A DNA stretch of 64,000 bases from Acidobacteriota bacterium. Its GTDB lineage: Bacteria; Acidobacteriota; Terriglobia; Terriglobales; Acidobacteriaceae. A model generated the notes under the pieces. It was not told the origin of the DNA. It worked only from the letters and a program-made list of their open reading frames with translations, and ran no database searches. Positions 26,933-39,739 of the stretch are shown here, piece by piece; positions within the stretch are counted from its first letter, which is position 1; each line of letters opens with the position of its first letter. Made by a program: the position numbers and the translations under genes. The stretch is taken from contig JARLGJ010000057.1 of the NCBI GenBank assembly GCA_031296105.1, forward strand, positions 115,682-179,681, read 5' to 3'.

Positions 26933-28030
26933 CTAAGCCTGGGGAAAACTGCGCAACTCGCTCACCGCCTCCAGCACCACCTCGGCGGCCACGTCGGTGG
27001 TGTCTTCCACGCGGCCAACCGCGCACGGCAGAATGAAGTGAACCTGGCCGTCCAGCGTCTTTTTGTCCGCACCCAGCCGCCGCGTAATATTGTTGGCCCG
27101 CGACTGCACCGGTGGCAATTTGTTATAGGACAACACCAGTTGGATGATGCGCGAAGCCTCCTCCGCGTCGATGCGCTTCGTCCGTTGCGCCATGCGCGTG
27201 GCGGCAATCATGCCCCAGGCCACGGCCTCTCCGTGCAGAAATACCTTGTACGAGGTGTCGGCCTCCAGCGCGTGGCCAATGGTGTGTCCGAAGTTCAGTA
27301 TCTTGCGCACGCCGTGCTCTTCTTCGTCCTCACCCACCACGTCGGCCTTCACCCGCACCGACTCGGCAATCAGCCACTCCAGCGCCTCAATCTTGCGCTC
27401 CAGAATCGTGTCTCGCTGGGCTTCCATAAACTCGAAGATCTCCGGGTTGCGGATCACTCCGGTCTTCAGAGACTCGTACAGCCCCGAGCGGTATTCGCGC
27501 TCGGGCAGAGAGGTCAGCACCATCGGATCGGCCAGCACCAGTTCCGGCTGCTTGAAGCAGCCCACCAGGTTCTTGCCCACTCGCAGGTTCACGCCCGTCT
27601 TGCCGCCCACCGAGGAATCCACCTGCGCCAGGAACGTCGTCGGCACCTGCACAAAGCGGATGCCGCGCATGTAAATGCCGGCCAGAAATCCCGTCACGTC
27701 GCCTACAACGCCGCCGCCCAGCGCGATCAGTACCGTGTTGCGGTCGGCGTTCAGCTTCACCAGTTCGCTGGCCAGGCGCTCGACGGTGGACATCGTCTTG
27801 TAGCGCTCGCCGTCTTGCATCTCGATCACGTCCACCCGCGCCGGATCGCCCGTAAAAGATTCCAGCAGCGGCATTCCCCAGTGCCGTCGAATCGGCTCCG
27901 TGGTGACCACCGCAAAGTGGCGCGCCGTGGGCAGCACCTGGCGTATATGAGCCGCCGCCGAGCGCAGAAGCCCTGCTTCGATCAGTACTTCATACGACTT
28001 ACTTCGAGTTTGTGTCTGTATACGAATCAA
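26933..28030 (-). CDS. aroB: 3-dehydroquinate synthase
   Basis: Second step of the shikimate pathway: converts DAHP to 3-dehydroquinate with NAD and zinc. 365 residues. NAD-binding ALGGGVVGDVTGFLAGIYMRG near residue 103 and the following PTTFLAQVDSSVGGKTGVN are diagnostic; metal ligands in SLKTGVIRNPE region, LNFGHTIGHALE near 255 and FLHGEAVAWGM near 270. The start TTG 28030 lacks a strong ribosome site, but the family N-terminus begins here (YEVLIEAGLL). Divergent from nadB with 67 bp between the two starts. Confidence 0.97.
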   Translation of the reverse strand: MIRIQTQTRSKSYEVLIEAGLLRSAAAHIRQVLPTARHFAVVTTEPIRRHWGMPLLESFTGDPARVDVIEMQDGERYKTMSTVERLASELVKLNADRNTVLIALGGGVVGDVTGFLAGIYMRGIRFVQVPTTFLAQVDSSVGGKTGVNLRVGKNLVGCFKQPELVLADPMVLTSLPEREYRSGLYESLKTGVIRNPEIFEFMEAQRDTILERKIEALEWLIAESVRVKADVVGEDEEEHGVRKILNFGHTIGHALEADTSYKVFLHGEAVAWGMIAATRMAQRTKRIDAEEASRIIQLVLSYNKLPPVQSRANNITRRLGADKKTLDGQVHFILPCAVGRVEDTTDVAAEVVLEAVSELRSFPQA

Positions 28031-28097
28031 GCAATCATCTTACCAGCCGCACACGGTGGCGTCACCGTGGTGTAGCATGAACTTTGCGTAACCGATC

Positions 28098-29654
28098 ATG
28101 AACAGTGCTTATGATTTTGTAGTTGTGGGTGCAGGTGCCGCGGGATTGCGAGCCGCCTTGGAGTTGAGCCGCCACGGCAGCGTGCTCTGCTTGGCCAAGC
28201 GGGAGTTGACCGAATCCAATACTTACTATGCCCAGGGCGGAATCGCCGTTTCCCTCGGCGCTGGCGATTCCCCGGAATCGCACTTGCGCGACACGCTCGT
28301 TGCAGGTGCCGGATTAGTAAACAAACACACCGCAAATATTCTCGTTACCGAGGGTCCGGAGCGCGTGCGCGAGTTGCTCCAGTGGGGCATCCGCTTCGAC
28401 CGCGACGAGCACCGCGCGCTGGCCTTCACCCGCGAAGCCGCCCACTCGTGCAGCCGCGTCCTGCACGCCGACGGCGACTCCACCGGCCGCGAAATCCGCC
28501 GCGCTCTTTATGAAGTGGCGCGCCACGTTGATAATATTCACTTTTGTGAATATGGATTCTGCCGCGACCTGCTGCTCTTCGCGGGACGCGTCGTCGGCGT
28601 TGAGCTATTGCGCGAAAATTCCGTGCAGCGCGTCACCGCGCGCGCCGTGCTGCTGGCCACCGGCGGCGCCGGCATGGTCTTTGCCAACACCACTAATCCC
28701 AGCGTTGCCACCGCCGACGGCGTGGCCATGGCCTGGCGCGCTGGAGCCGTTTTGGAGGACATGGAATTCCTCCAGTTCCATCCCACGGCGCTCTACCTGC
28801 AAGACGTTCCGCGCTTCCTCATCTCCGAGGCCGTGCGCGGCGAAGGCGCCATACTGCGCAACGCGCGTGGCGAGCGCTTCATGCCCCGCTACCACGAGCT
28901 CGCCGAACTGGCGCCGCGCGACGTTGTGGCCCGCGCCATCTACCGCGAGGTTCATCAGGACAACGATCCCAACGCCGCCGTCTATCTCGACGTCACTCAC
29001 CTCGACGGTGAAAAGTTCCGCCTGCGCTTCCCGCGCATCTACGAGACCTGCAAGCAATACGGACTCGACATCACCCGCCAGCCCATTCCCATCCGCCCCG
29101 CCGCGCACTACGCCATGGGCGGCGTGCGCACCGACGAAAACGGACTCACGAGCCTCTCTGGCCTCTATGCCGCCGGAGAGGTGGCCTGCACCGGCGTGCA
29201 CGGCGCCAATCGCCTGGCCAGCAATTCACTGCTGGAAGGGCTCGTCTTCGGCTACCGCGCCGCGGTCTCCATGGCTGCCGCGCAAGCCCCCAGTGGGGCG
29301 CTGTCCGCCGCGCCTCCGGCCTCTAGCGCGCAACTCGGCACCGGCGATGCCGCTCTGCTGCGTCAGCAAGCCCGTCAGTTACTGGAGAGCCGCGTAGGCA
29401 TCGTGCGCGACGCCGCGGGACTTACCGAGGCTGTTACCAGCCTGGAGCGGATTCTCTCCGAACTGCCGCCGCCCAATTCTCCCGAGGCCGCCGAAGCCCT
29501 CAGCACCATCCAGTGCGGACTAGCCATCGCCCGCTCGGCCCTGGCCCGCCAGGAGAGCCGGGGCGGTCACTACCGCAGCGACTTCCCCGCGCACGACGAC
29601 CTTAACTTTCTCCGTCACTCCGCGCTGAGAGGCGCGCAAATACTATACGAATAA
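28098..29654 (+). CDS. nadB: L-aspartate oxidase
   Basis: FAD enzyme that oxidises aspartate to iminoaspartate, first step of de novo NAD synthesis. 518 residues. FAD motif [16 protein letters not shown] near residue 10, the [16 protein letters not shown] block near 40, HPTALYL near 227, and [15 protein letters not shown] near 335 with [16 protein letters not shown] near 372. The C-terminal helical domain ends LNFLRHSAL. nadA and nadC are not in the window. ATG start, 67 bp from the divergent aroB. Confidence 0.97.
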   Translation: MNSAYDFVVVGAGAAGLRAALELSRHGSVLCLAKRELTESNTYYAQGGIAVSLGAGDSPESHLRDTLVAGAGLVNKHTANILVTEGPERVRELLQWGIRFDRDEHRALAFTREAAHSCSRVLHADGDSTGREIRRALYEVARHVDNIHFCEYGFCRDLLLFAGRVVGVELLRENSVQRVTARAVLLATGGAGMVFANTTNPSVATADGVAMAWRAGAVLEDMEFLQFHPTALYLQDVPRFLISEAVRGEGAILRNARGERFMPRYHELAELAPRDVVARAIYREVHQDNDPNAAVYLDVTHLDGEKFRLRFPRIYETCKQYGLDITRQPIPIRPAAHYAMGGVRTDENGLTSLSGLYAAGEVACTGVHGANRLASNSLLEGLVFGYRAAVSMAAAQAPSGALSAAPPASSAQLGTGDAALLRQQARQLLESRVGIVRDAAGLTEAVTSLERILSELPPPNSPEAAEALSTIQCGLAIARSALARQESRGGHYRSDFPAHDDLNFLRHSALRGAQILYE

Positions 29655-29685
29655 GAGTTTTGCACGGTTGGGCGCGCTTTCTCGT

Positions 29686-29714
29686 TTGGCGAAATCGCGC
29701 CCTGCTGCTATGAT
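29686..29714 (+). promoter_or_regulatory. sigma70-type promoter of tRNA-Ala gene
   Basis: TTGGCG, 17-nt spacer, TATGAT; the predicted start is about 20 nt before the mature tRNA 5' end. Close to consensus (4/6 and 5/6). Confidence 0.75.
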
Positions 29715-29739
29715 CTTCAAGTAACAATCTCCCGCTTGT

Positions 29740-29815
29740 GGGGCTATAGCTCAGTTGGGAGAGCGCATCGTTCGCAACGATGAGGTCGTCGGTTCGATCC
29801 CGACTAGCTCCACCA
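29740..29815 (+). tRNA. tRNA-Ala, anticodon CGC
   Basis: 76-nt cloverleaf: 7-bp acceptor stem (GGGGCTA / TAGCTCC), D arm, anticodon stem CATCG/CGATG with loop TTCGCAA giving anticodon CGC (reads GCG), T arm GTCGG-TTCGATC-CCGAC, discriminator A and encoded CCA. Position 3 pairs with 70 as G.U, the classical alanine identity element. Confidence 0.98.
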
Positions 29816-29956
29816 AATTTTCTCCTTTGCTCGTTGTGGGTAGTCTTTACTATCTTCATAATGTGCAACAGGCAACTCCCCCCATACACTTTCGTGCCTT
29901 CCCGTAAAATTAACAGAAACTTATTCTGACTACCCGGGTTATTCTTCCGATAGGTC

Positions 29957-31102
29957 ATGGTCTATCCACGGATTGCTTTCGTCACAAATTTCTGTACCCA
30001 CTACACAGCCGGCTTCTTCGCGGAGCTGGCGAGCAGAGTCCCCACGGATTTTTACTTCTACTCTGCGGGGGGCGAATGGTATTGGGAACAGCGTTCCGGT
30101 GTCGTGCGCCAGAAAGACTTCCACTTTCGTTATCTACCCGGAATCAACCTTGGTCAGACGCGGATTGCCTTCACCCTTCCCTTTCATCTTTTCGCGCACT
30201 CCTACGACGTGTACATCAAGTGCATCAACGGCAAGTTCGCGCTGCCACTCACGTATCTGGTCGCGCGTCTGCGGCGCAAGCCTTTCATCCTGCGCACTGG
30301 CGTGTGGACTGACCTGAAGACTCCTTCGCAGCGCTTGCTGGCGCCGCTGGTGCGCCACCTCTATCGCAACGCCGACGCCATCGTCACCTACGGCGAGCAC
30401 GTAAAACGCTATCTCGAATCCAAGGGCGTCCCCTCCGAGCGCATCTTTGTCGCGCCTCACGCGGTGGACAACAGCGCCTACAACCGTACCCTGACGCCGC
30501 AAGAGCAGGAGGCTCTGCGCGCCAGGCTTAACCTCCGCCCGGAACAGCGCATAATTCTCTTCCTCGGCCGCCTGGTGGCCAGCAAAGGCTGCATGGATCT
30601 GATGCAGGCCTTCGCAGAGCTGCAAGATAAGGATGCCGTCCTTTTGCTGGTCGGCGAAGGCCCCGAGCACGCCCGCATGGAAGACTACGCGCGCCGTAAT
30701 GGCTTCGACGGCCGAGTGCGCTTTACCGGGTATAAGCGCCCCGAGGAAGTCTTCCACTATTACTCCATCAGCTACGCCATGGTGATTTCTTCCATCACCA
30801 CCGACGGTGGACGCGAGCCTTGGGCCTTGACCGTGAACGAGGCCTTCAACGCCGGCGTGCCCGTCATCGCCAGCAATGCCGTGGGCGCTGCCGCCGGCGG
30901 GCTGGTGCAGGACGGTGTCAACGGCTTCGTCGTTCCCGAGCGCGATCCCGCATCGCTTTGCGCGGCCATGCAGCACCTGCTCGACGATCCCCGCCTGCAC
31001 AACTCCATGTCCGCCGCCGCCCGCCAGAAAATCGCGCATTGGACGCAGGCTGGCATGGCCGACGCCTTCATGGCCGCCGTGCGCTACGTCTCCCAGCGCT
31101 GA
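29957..31102 (+). CDS. family 4-type glycosyltransferase (GT-B fold)
   Basis: 381-residue GT-B enzyme, two Rossmann-like halves. The N-terminal half starts [18 protein letters not shown]; the C-terminal half contains [20 protein letters not shown] near residue 200, [15 protein letters not shown] near 230, and the [20 protein letters not shown] block near 290 with the EX7E-type nucleotide-sugar site. No signal or membrane segment. Likely works in exopolysaccharide or lipid-linked glycan assembly; acceptor unknown. It lies alone between tRNA-Ala and the DUF1572 gene (41-nt gap). Confidence 0.92.
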   Translation: MVYPRIAFVTNFCTHYTAGFFAELASRVPTDFYFYSAGGEWYWEQRSGVVRQKDFHFRYLPGINLGQTRIAFTLPFHLFAHSYDVYIKCINGKFALPLTYLVARLRRKPFILRTGVWTDLKTPSQRLLAPLVRHLYRNADAIVTYGEHVKRYLESKGVPSERIFVAPHAVDNSAYNRTLTPQEQEALRARLNLRPEQRIILFLGRLVASKGCMDLMQAFAELQDKDAVLLLVGEGPEHARMEDYARRNGFDGRVRFTGYKRPEEVFHYYSISYAMVISSITTDGGREPWALTVNEAFNAGVPVIASNAVGAAAGGLVQDGVNGFVVPERDPASLCAAMQHLLDDPRLHNSMSAAARQKIAHWTQAGMADAFMAAVRYVSQR

Positions 31103-31143
31103 CCCTCTACCCTTCCCGGCCCTGCGCGTGCATACTGTTCGGC

Positions 31144-31647
31144 ATGGCTACCACTCCGTTTACCACCTCTTATCTGCAAGACGCGCTCTATATGCTGCAC
31201 AAACACAAGGAGCGCGCCGAAGCCGCCATGGCGCAACTCTCCGAAGAGCAGTTCTTCGTCCAGCTCGATCCGGAGTCGAATTCCATAGCCCTGATCGTGA
31301 AGCATCTGGCGGGCAACATGCGCTCGCGCTTTACCGATTTCTTCACCACCGACGGCGAAAAGCCAAACCGCAACCGCGATAGCGAATTCGTCTCGCCGCC
31401 CGCCACCCGCGCCGAAGTCATGGCCCTATGGGAGTCGGGCTGGCAGTTGGTCTTCCGCACCCTGGAGCCGCTCACCGAACAGGATCTCGCCCGCACGGTC
31501 GTCATATACGGCCAGCCGCATTCGGCGATGCAGGCCATCCACCAGCAGCTTTGCCATTACTGCCTGCACGTCGGCCAAATCATCTTCCTCGCCAAGCACC
31601 TGGCCTCGAACCACTGGCAGTCCATCAGCATCCCGCGCAAACACTGA
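31144..31647 (+). CDS. DUF1572 (DinB-like) protein
   Basis: 167 residues, four-helix bundle of the DinB superfamily subgroup DUF1572. Histidines that would bind metal lie in IVKHLAGNMRSRF near 50 and in the C-terminal CHYCLHVGQIIFLAKHL near 143-150. The superfamily includes bacillithiol- and mycothiol-linked transferases; role here is unknown. ATG 31144 begins the conserved region; no clear ribosome site. Another DinB-type gene is at 62246. Confidence 0.85.
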   Translation: MATTPFTTSYLQDALYMLHKHKERAEAAMAQLSEEQFFVQLDPESNSIALIVKHLAGNMRSRFTDFFTTDGEKPNRNRDSEFVSPPATRAEVMALWESGWQLVFRTLEPLTEQDLARTVVIYGQPHSAMQAIHQQLCHYCLHVGQIIFLAKHLASNHWQSISIPRKH

Positions 31648-31655
31648 GAACGAGT

Positions 31656-31773
31656 TGTGCCCCAGGTTCGCTCGGTTGTGCCCCAGGTTCGCGAGCGCAG
31701 CGAGCTAACCTGGGAATCTTTCACAAGTTTGTGCCCCAGGTTCACCGCCCGTCTTTGGCGGTTAACCTGGGAA
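31656..31773. repeat. dispersed palindrome family B: one half copy and two full copies
   Basis: A truncated GTGCCCCAGGTTCGC (31657-31671), then two full elements: 31677-31714 (CCCAGGTT ... AACCTGGG with inner stem around CGAGCGCAGCG) and 31731-31772 (same outer stem, different inner stem ACCGCC/GGCGGT). Other copies are at 50223, 56566 and 58975. Confidence 0.85.
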
Positions 31774-31783
31774 CCCGCGAACA

Positions 31784-31821
31784 ATACAGAAGCCCGCCGC
31801 ATATGCGACGGGCTTCTGTAT
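31784..31821 (-). terminator. terminator downstream of acs gene (bidirectional hairpin)
   Basis: 13-bp perfect stem ATACAGAAGCCCG / CGGGCTTCTGTAT with an inner CGCATATGCG palindrome, 15 nt past the minus-strand acs stop. Confidence 0.8.
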
Positions 31822-31836
31822 TTCCGTTGAGACGTT

Positions 31837-33798
<1,962 letters not shown>

Positions 33799-33904
33799 GC
33801 GTGTTACTTCCTCCATGCAATGCGGGACCAGTCCCGCAAACGGTGATTCCATGCGGCGAAGGAGCGTCCGTGCCCCTCCGCCGCCAGTACTGAGAAAAGT
33901 GAGT

Positions 33905-35797
<1,893 letters not shown>

Positions 35798-35937
35798 GAA
35801 TCTTCCCCCTGCAAATATTCCTGTCACTGCAGCAAGCTGTCTGACGTGTTTCCCCGTACATATGCCGTGTGTCCCCGCACACTTCACCCGATCCGTTTGA
35901 ATCGTCATCCACGCGGACTCGGGTGATGGTGCCGGGC

Positions 35938-35946
35938 ATCATATCA
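35938..35946 (-). promoter_or_regulatory. possible extended -10 promoter before acs copy 2
   Basis: On the minus strand TGATATGAT (extended -10 with TATGAT) about 140 nt before the start codon. No good -35 hexamer at standard spacing. Suggestive only. Confidence 0.35.
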
Positions 35947-35951
35947 AATCC

Positions 35952-35989
35952 GCGGCGGAGTAAGGTTGTGAATTCCTTCTCCCCGCCGC
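35952..35989 (-). terminator. strong hairpin between actP and acs copy 2
   Basis: GCGGCGG / CCGCCGC plus AAGG / CCTT inner pairing, 16 nt after the actP stop, no T tract. May attenuate or stabilise mRNA ends rather than terminate fully. Confidence 0.5.
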
Positions 35990-36005
35990 ATTTGTCTGGA
36001 AACGA

Positions 36006-37622
36006 TTAGTGGGCCACCGCTTTTTCCGATCCAAGTCCGGTGTTCGCCCTCACTTCCAGTTCCTCAAAACGTTGCACCGCGTGCGGATCGACCGTGCCCA
36101 GGAACGTTCCCAGCAGCGCCCCGATAAAGCCGATAGGCACACTGAGCAGCCCCGGATTTTCCAGCGGGAACAGCGGCGCCATCTGAATCGGATGCCGTGC
36201 CGCGCCCACCACCGACGGTGGATCGATGCCCATCACGCTCGGCCCGATCAGGATCAGCACAATCGACCCCACCAGTCCAAAGGCCAGTCCCATCACGGCT
36301 CCGGCGGTGTTAAAGCGCTTCCAGTAGATCGACAGCACGATCACCGGCAGGTTGGCCGATGCCGCCACGGCAAAGGCCAGCGCCACCAGGAACGCCACGT
36401 TCGCCGTTGGCCCCAGCAAGATGGCAATGCCGATGGCCACCAGTCCCACCACGAAGGCAGCAAGGCGAGCCACCAGGCGTTCTTCACCCGGCTTGCGCTC
36501 CTTGCCGTTGTGAATCACGTTCGTCCAGAAGTCGTGCGCGAACGACGTGGATGCGGAAATCGTCAGTCCCGCCACCACCGCCAGAATCGTGGCAAAGGCG
36601 ATGGCGCAGATGAAGGCGAAGAACACGTCGCCGGCGATGGCTTTGGCCAGCAGCGGCGCGCTCATGTTGTTGCCGCCATTCTTGGCAATGTAGTCGCGTC
36701 CCACAATCGTCGCCGCCCCAAAGCCCAGGAACGTCGTCAGAATGTAGAACGTGCCGATGATCACCATGGCCCACACCACCGAGAAGCGCGCCGTCTTGGC
36801 GTCGGGCACGGTGTAGAAGCGAACCAGGATGTGCGGCAGTCCGGCGGTGCCGAAGATCAGGGCCACGCCCAGCGAGATCAGCTCCAGAGGCCCGTACGGC
36901 AGCTTGAAACGCAGCCCCGGCGTCATGAAGTCCTTCACCACCGTTTTGCCGTCCGGCGTGTGATAGGTCACGTTCGACACCGCGGTAAAGAACTCATAGA
37001 AACTGAAGTGGAAGTGCGCCATCACCAGGATGCTCAGCAGAATGGTGCCCGCCATCAGCAGCACGGCCTTGATGATCTGCACCCAGGTGGTGGCCAGCAT
37101 GCCGCCGAACACCACATAGATGATCATCAATATGCCCACGCCCGTCACCGCCGTGTGGAAGCTCACGCCGCTGCCCTTCAGCAGCAGTGCCACCAGCGAA
37201 CCCGCGCCGATCATCTGCGCGATCATGTAAAACGTGCTCACCACCAGCGTGCTCAGCGAGGCCATGGCCCGCACCGGCCGCGGATTCATGCGGTAGGCCA
37301 GCACGTCCGCCATGGTGTACTTGCCCGCGTTGCGCAAAGGCTCGGCCACCACCAGCAGCACTGTCAGGTAGGCCACCAGCCAGCCCACCGAGTACATGAA
37401 GCCGTCATAGCCAAAGAATGCAATGAGGCCGGCAATACCCAGAAACGAAGCCGCGCTCATGTAGTCGCCCGCCACCGCCACGCCGTTCTGCCACGCGGTA
37501 ATCGAGCGCCCCGCGGCAAAAAAGCTCGCCGAGCTCTTCGAACGGCCCGACGCCCAGGCCGTAATGCCCAGGGTGATGGCGATGAACGTCAAAAAGAGAG
37601 TCAGTGTCATGTCAAAGTGCAT
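36006..37622 (-). CDS. actP: cation/acetate symporter, SSS family
   Basis: 538-residue sodium:solute symporter with about 13 membrane helices. Conserved regions: ASFFAAGRSITAWQNGVAVAGDYMSAASFLG (residues about 32-62; Na-site region), AQMIGAGSLVALLL near 132, GLPHILVRFYTVPDA near 267, and TISASTSFAHDFW near 360. Strong match in length and motifs to ActP (YjcG), which imports acetate and other short acids. The ATG is 3 nt beyond the DUF485 stop, with AAGGAGG inside the upstream gene, i.e. translational coupling. The two acyl-CoA synthetase genes lie downstream on the same strand, giving an import-and-activate module. Confidence 0.96.
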   Translation of the reverse strand: MHFDMTLTLFLTFIAITLGITAWASGRSKSSASFFAAGRSITAWQNGVAVAGDYMSAASFLGIAGLIAFFGYDGFMYSVGWLVAYLTVLLVVAEPLRNAGKYTMADVLAYRMNPRPVRAMASLSTLVVSTFYMIAQMIGAGSLVALLLKGSGVSFHTAVTGVGILMIIYVVFGGMLATTWVQIIKAVLLMAGTILLSILVMAHFHFSFYEFFTAVSNVTYHTPDGKTVVKDFMTPGLRFKLPYGPLELISLGVALIFGTAGLPHILVRFYTVPDAKTARFSVVWAMVIIGTFYILTTFLGFGAATIVGRDYIAKNGGNNMSAPLLAKAIAGDVFFAFICAIAFATILAVVAGLTISASTSFAHDFWTNVIHNGKERKPGEERLVARLAAFVVGLVAIGIAILLGPTANVAFLVALAFAVAASANLPVIVLSIYWKRFNTAGAVMGLAFGLVGSIVLILIGPSVMGIDPPSVVGAARHPIQMAPLFPLENPGLLSVPIGFIGALLGTFLGTVDPHAVQRFEELEVRANTGLGSEKAVAH

Positions 37623-37625
37623 GGC

Positions 37626-38003
37626 TTACAAGCCCTCCTTGCCGTCTTGCCGGTCGTCGTAGCCTTCTTTTTTCAAGGTGTCCAGAATATGCGCGCCGTA
37701 CTTGTCGAACTTTCTGGCCGCACCCACGTAAGCGAAGGCGATAATCCAGGCCATGAAGAACTGCGACAGCGCAAACAGGTAGGCGATGTTCACCGGCCCC
37801 CATACCTTGCGGCTCATCAGCGCCGGAGCATAGCCCACCAGGACCGGCAGTAGAAAGTAATAGACGACGAAGAACACCGTCGCCGGAAGCACAAATTCCT
37901 TCTTCGCCAGGATCAGCAGGCGAAACTCATCCATCTCCTGCACGCGATCCCACTTGGTTTTTCCCGGCTGGACCTTGTTTGGAGCCGGATTCAGCGTTGC
38001 CAT
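37626..38003 (-). CDS. DUF485 membrane protein, ActP partner (YjcH-like)
   Basis: About 125 residues with two membrane helices (EFVLPATVFFVVYYFLLPVLVGY and AYLFALSQFFMAWIIAFAYV), the DUF485 layout of YjcH, which is coded with actP in many bacteria. Start ATG 38003 is preferred: GGAGG lies 8 nt before it, while ATG 38009 is too close to the same site. Coupled to actP with only 3 nt between. Role presumably assembly or regulation of the acetate permease; not proven. Confidence 0.93.
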   Translation of the reverse strand: MATLNPAPNKVQPGKTKWDRVQEMDEFRLLILAKKEFVLPATVFFVVYYFLLPVLVGYAPALMSRKVWGPVNIAYLFALSQFFMAWIIAFAYVGAARKFDKYGAHILDTLKKEGYDDRQDGKEGL

Positions 38004-38426
38004 TGCCATTTCCTCCTCGGTGAGGCGGGACCGCGGCCCCGCAAATGATGCCGGTAAGATTGGTTGCCGGTGCGCCTGGAGACCCTTTAGGAATGGAATG
38101 GAGCCGCCTCAGAATCGACCCGAATGCCGTTCTTTAGTGACGTTGAAAGTTGTTGACTAAGTGATTGTTCTTAAGCCGCTTGCGAGCCCCCACGGCTCTT
38201 GCGGCACTCTCTCGAGGTGCTCAGCGCCCCGCTCCGCCCGTCCTAAATGAAACAAGGAAAAGGCAAGTAACACTCCCTGCGCTGGAGCATGGGGCGGAAC
38301 TATATGTGAATTAAGATCGGCTTGCAAGCAGAAAATAAAAAACGGGGCGGCCGCGCTAGTGGGGTAGGTATTGGTGGAAGCTCGAAGCCAATGCGCCCGG
38401 CCTAATCGCCGGAAGGAGATCGCAAG

Positions 38427-38501
38427 ATGGGTGGTGGTGGTGGACTTGCAATCCCCGGCACGCATCGCGCTGAACTCCTGACCTGCGCGGCTCGCCCCTG
38501 A
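38427..38501 (+). CDS. possible small protein or leader peptide (24 aa)
   Basis: ATG preceded by GGAAGGAG at good spacing (8 nt), then five glycines, LAIPGTHRAELLTCAARP and TGA. The ribosome site is among the best in the window, which is why I list it, but 24 codons with low-complexity start could occur by chance. It precedes the Crp/Fnr operator and gene by about 65 and 170 nt. Confidence 0.3.
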   Translation: MGGGGGLAIPGTHRAELLTCAARP

Positions 38502-38563
38502 TTCAGTTAGTAGAAATTTTGCTGGAACCTTGAGGCGTAGTCTGTAATGATGGTCACGGGCAG

Positions 38564-38583
38564 AACGTGATATAAGTCACATA
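38564..38583 (+). promoter_or_regulatory. Crp/Fnr-type operator (GTGA-N6-TCAC) before the regulator gene
   Basis: AACGTGATATAAGTCACATAA contains a perfect GTGA-TATAAG-TCAC palindrome (38567-38580), about 93 nt before the regulator start. The spacing and half-sites match the CRP class; autoregulation is inferred. Confidence 0.6.
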
Positions 38584-38672
38584 ACGATCATTCCCGAACG
38601 CCGGTAGCGTCACAAGCGCGTCCCGGCGGCGGGCGGCAAGCCACCGGCCGGCAAGTGATCGGGGAGGTTGCT

Positions 38673-39389
38673 TTGGGATCACCCTACGGATTGGAACTCG
38701 TTGAGAACTGCCTGATTTGTAAGCTCCGTACGGAGAACTTTTTCTGCGGTCTCCCGCAAGGCTCGCTCGAGGCCTTCGAGCACATCAAGTTCACCGCCGC
38801 CTATCCCGCCGGAGCCGTGCTCTTCGTCGAGGGCCAGGCGCCCCGCGGCATTTACATGCTCTGCAAGGGACGCATCAAGCTCTCCACCACCTCCAGCGAC
38901 GGCAAAACGCTCATTCTCAAGATCGTTCAGCCCGGCGAGGTGCTCGGTCTGCACGCCACCGTCTCCAACACACCCTACGAAATCACCGCGGAAACCGGGC
39001 AGCCCTGCCAGTTGAACTTCATCAAACGCGATGACTTCCTGCGCTTCCTGCAAACGCACGGCGACGCCTGCCTCAAGGCCGCCCAGCATCTTAGCCGTGA
39101 TTGCCAGTCCGCCTACCAGCAGATACGCTCCCTCGGCCTCTCGCACTCCGCCCCGGAGCGCCTCGCGCGCCTCCTTCTTGAATGGTCCAATGGCGAGTCG
39201 GCGGATGAAGCCGGAATGCGCGTCAAGGTAGCTCTCACCCACGAGGAGATCGCGCAAATCATCGGCACCTCGCGTGAGACCGTCACCCGTACCCTGGCTG
39301 ACTTCCGCAAAAAGCAGATTGCCGTGCTCAAAGGTTCGACCCTGATGATCCGCAACAAGCCGGCCCTGGAGCGCCTGGTTGGCGCTTAG
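38673..39389 (+). CDS. Crp/Fnr-family transcription regulator with FNR-like cysteines
   Basis: 238 residues: cyclic-nucleotide-like sensory domain (about 35-150) and winged helix (about 185-235). N-terminal cysteines 13, 16 and 25 (C-x2-C-x8-C) plus Cys112, which aligns with FNR Cys122 (TAETGQPCQL versus FNR ALETSMVCEI), suggest an oxygen- or NO-sensitive iron-sulfur cluster, although the third spacing is longer than in FNR. The recognition helix reads TSRETVTRTL: Arg201, Glu202 and Arg206 match the CRP pattern (R-E-x3-R) that reads GTGA, consistent with the two GTGA-N6-TCAC sites nearby. TTG 38673 chosen since GGGGAGG lies 5 nt before it; GTG 38655 is the alternative. Likely controls the electron-transfer operon downstream. 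Confidence 0.9.
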   Translation: MGSPYGLELVENCLICKLRTENFFCGLPQGSLEAFEHIKFTAAYPAGAVLFVEGQAPRGIYMLCKGRIKLSTTSSDGKTLILKIVQPGEVLGLHATVSNTPYEITAETGQPCQLNFIKRDDFLRFLQTHGDACLKAAQHLSRDCQSAYQQIRSLGLSHSAPERLARLLLEWSNGESADEAGMRVKVALTHEEIAQIIGTSRETVTRTLADFRKKQIAVLKGSTLMIRNKPALERLVGA

Positions 39390-39475
39390 TTTATTCGCGC
39401 TTCTGCGCCACACACTCTGAACCGCAAAACTAGATCGACTGATCTAGATAACGATGCATTTTGCATCACCGCCTG

Positions 39476-39504
39476 AAGAATTCCTATTTTGGGAATTCTT
39501 TTTT
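39476..39504 (+). terminator. intrinsic terminator of Crp/Fnr gene
   Basis: AAGAATTCC / GGAATTCTT stem, 6-7 nt loop, then TTTT; 87 nt after the stop. Two smaller palindromes precede it (CTAGATC ... GATCTAG at 39430-39447 and GATGCA ... TGCATC near 39452). Confidence 0.85.
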
Positions 39505-39633
39505 GCTGCATTCTTTATCGCCTCTCACCAAAGCACCCTGCTTATTTCTGCAACAATTCACGCTTTTTTTCACTCCGCTGTTGCGCTTCGCATCGGATAG
39601 CACCGGTCACCCGTCCGCGCAACACGTATCCGC

Positions 39634-39647
39634 GTGATTTTCGTCAC
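39634..39647 (+). promoter_or_regulatory. Crp/Fnr-type operator (GTGA-N6-TCAC) before the HybA/HybB-like operon
   Basis: GTGATTTTCGTCAC, a second perfect GTGA-N6-TCAC, about 410 nt before the ferredoxin gene. Same half-sites as the site before the regulator gene, which lies just upstream. Confidence 0.6.
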
Positions 39648-39739
39648 AGCGATTGCGCAGCCCCCGGTACATTGTGATGGCGCACGTGATCTGTAATTTC
39701 CTCACGTAGCAGCTTTCCTCATGGCCGTTTTCATATGGA

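Larger units (their letters stand above)
38004..38672. other. 670-bp divergent intergenic region before the Crp/Fnr gene
   Basis: Holds no long gene. It must contain the promoters of the acetate module (leftward) and of the Crp/Fnr gene (rightward). Seen here: a 24-codon open frame with a strong ribosome site (38427-38501), a preceding stretch (38340-38425) that can fold into hairpins such as ATTGG ... CCAAT (around 38369-38391), and the Crp/Fnr-type site at 38567-38580. No match to a riboswitch class that I can recognise. Confidence 0.5.

Noticed and set aside
38340..38425. GGTAGGTAT and GGCCTAAT pieces recalling c-di-GMP-I riboswitch motifs
   Set aside because: Order is reversed relative to the known riboswitch and the other conserved elements are absent.
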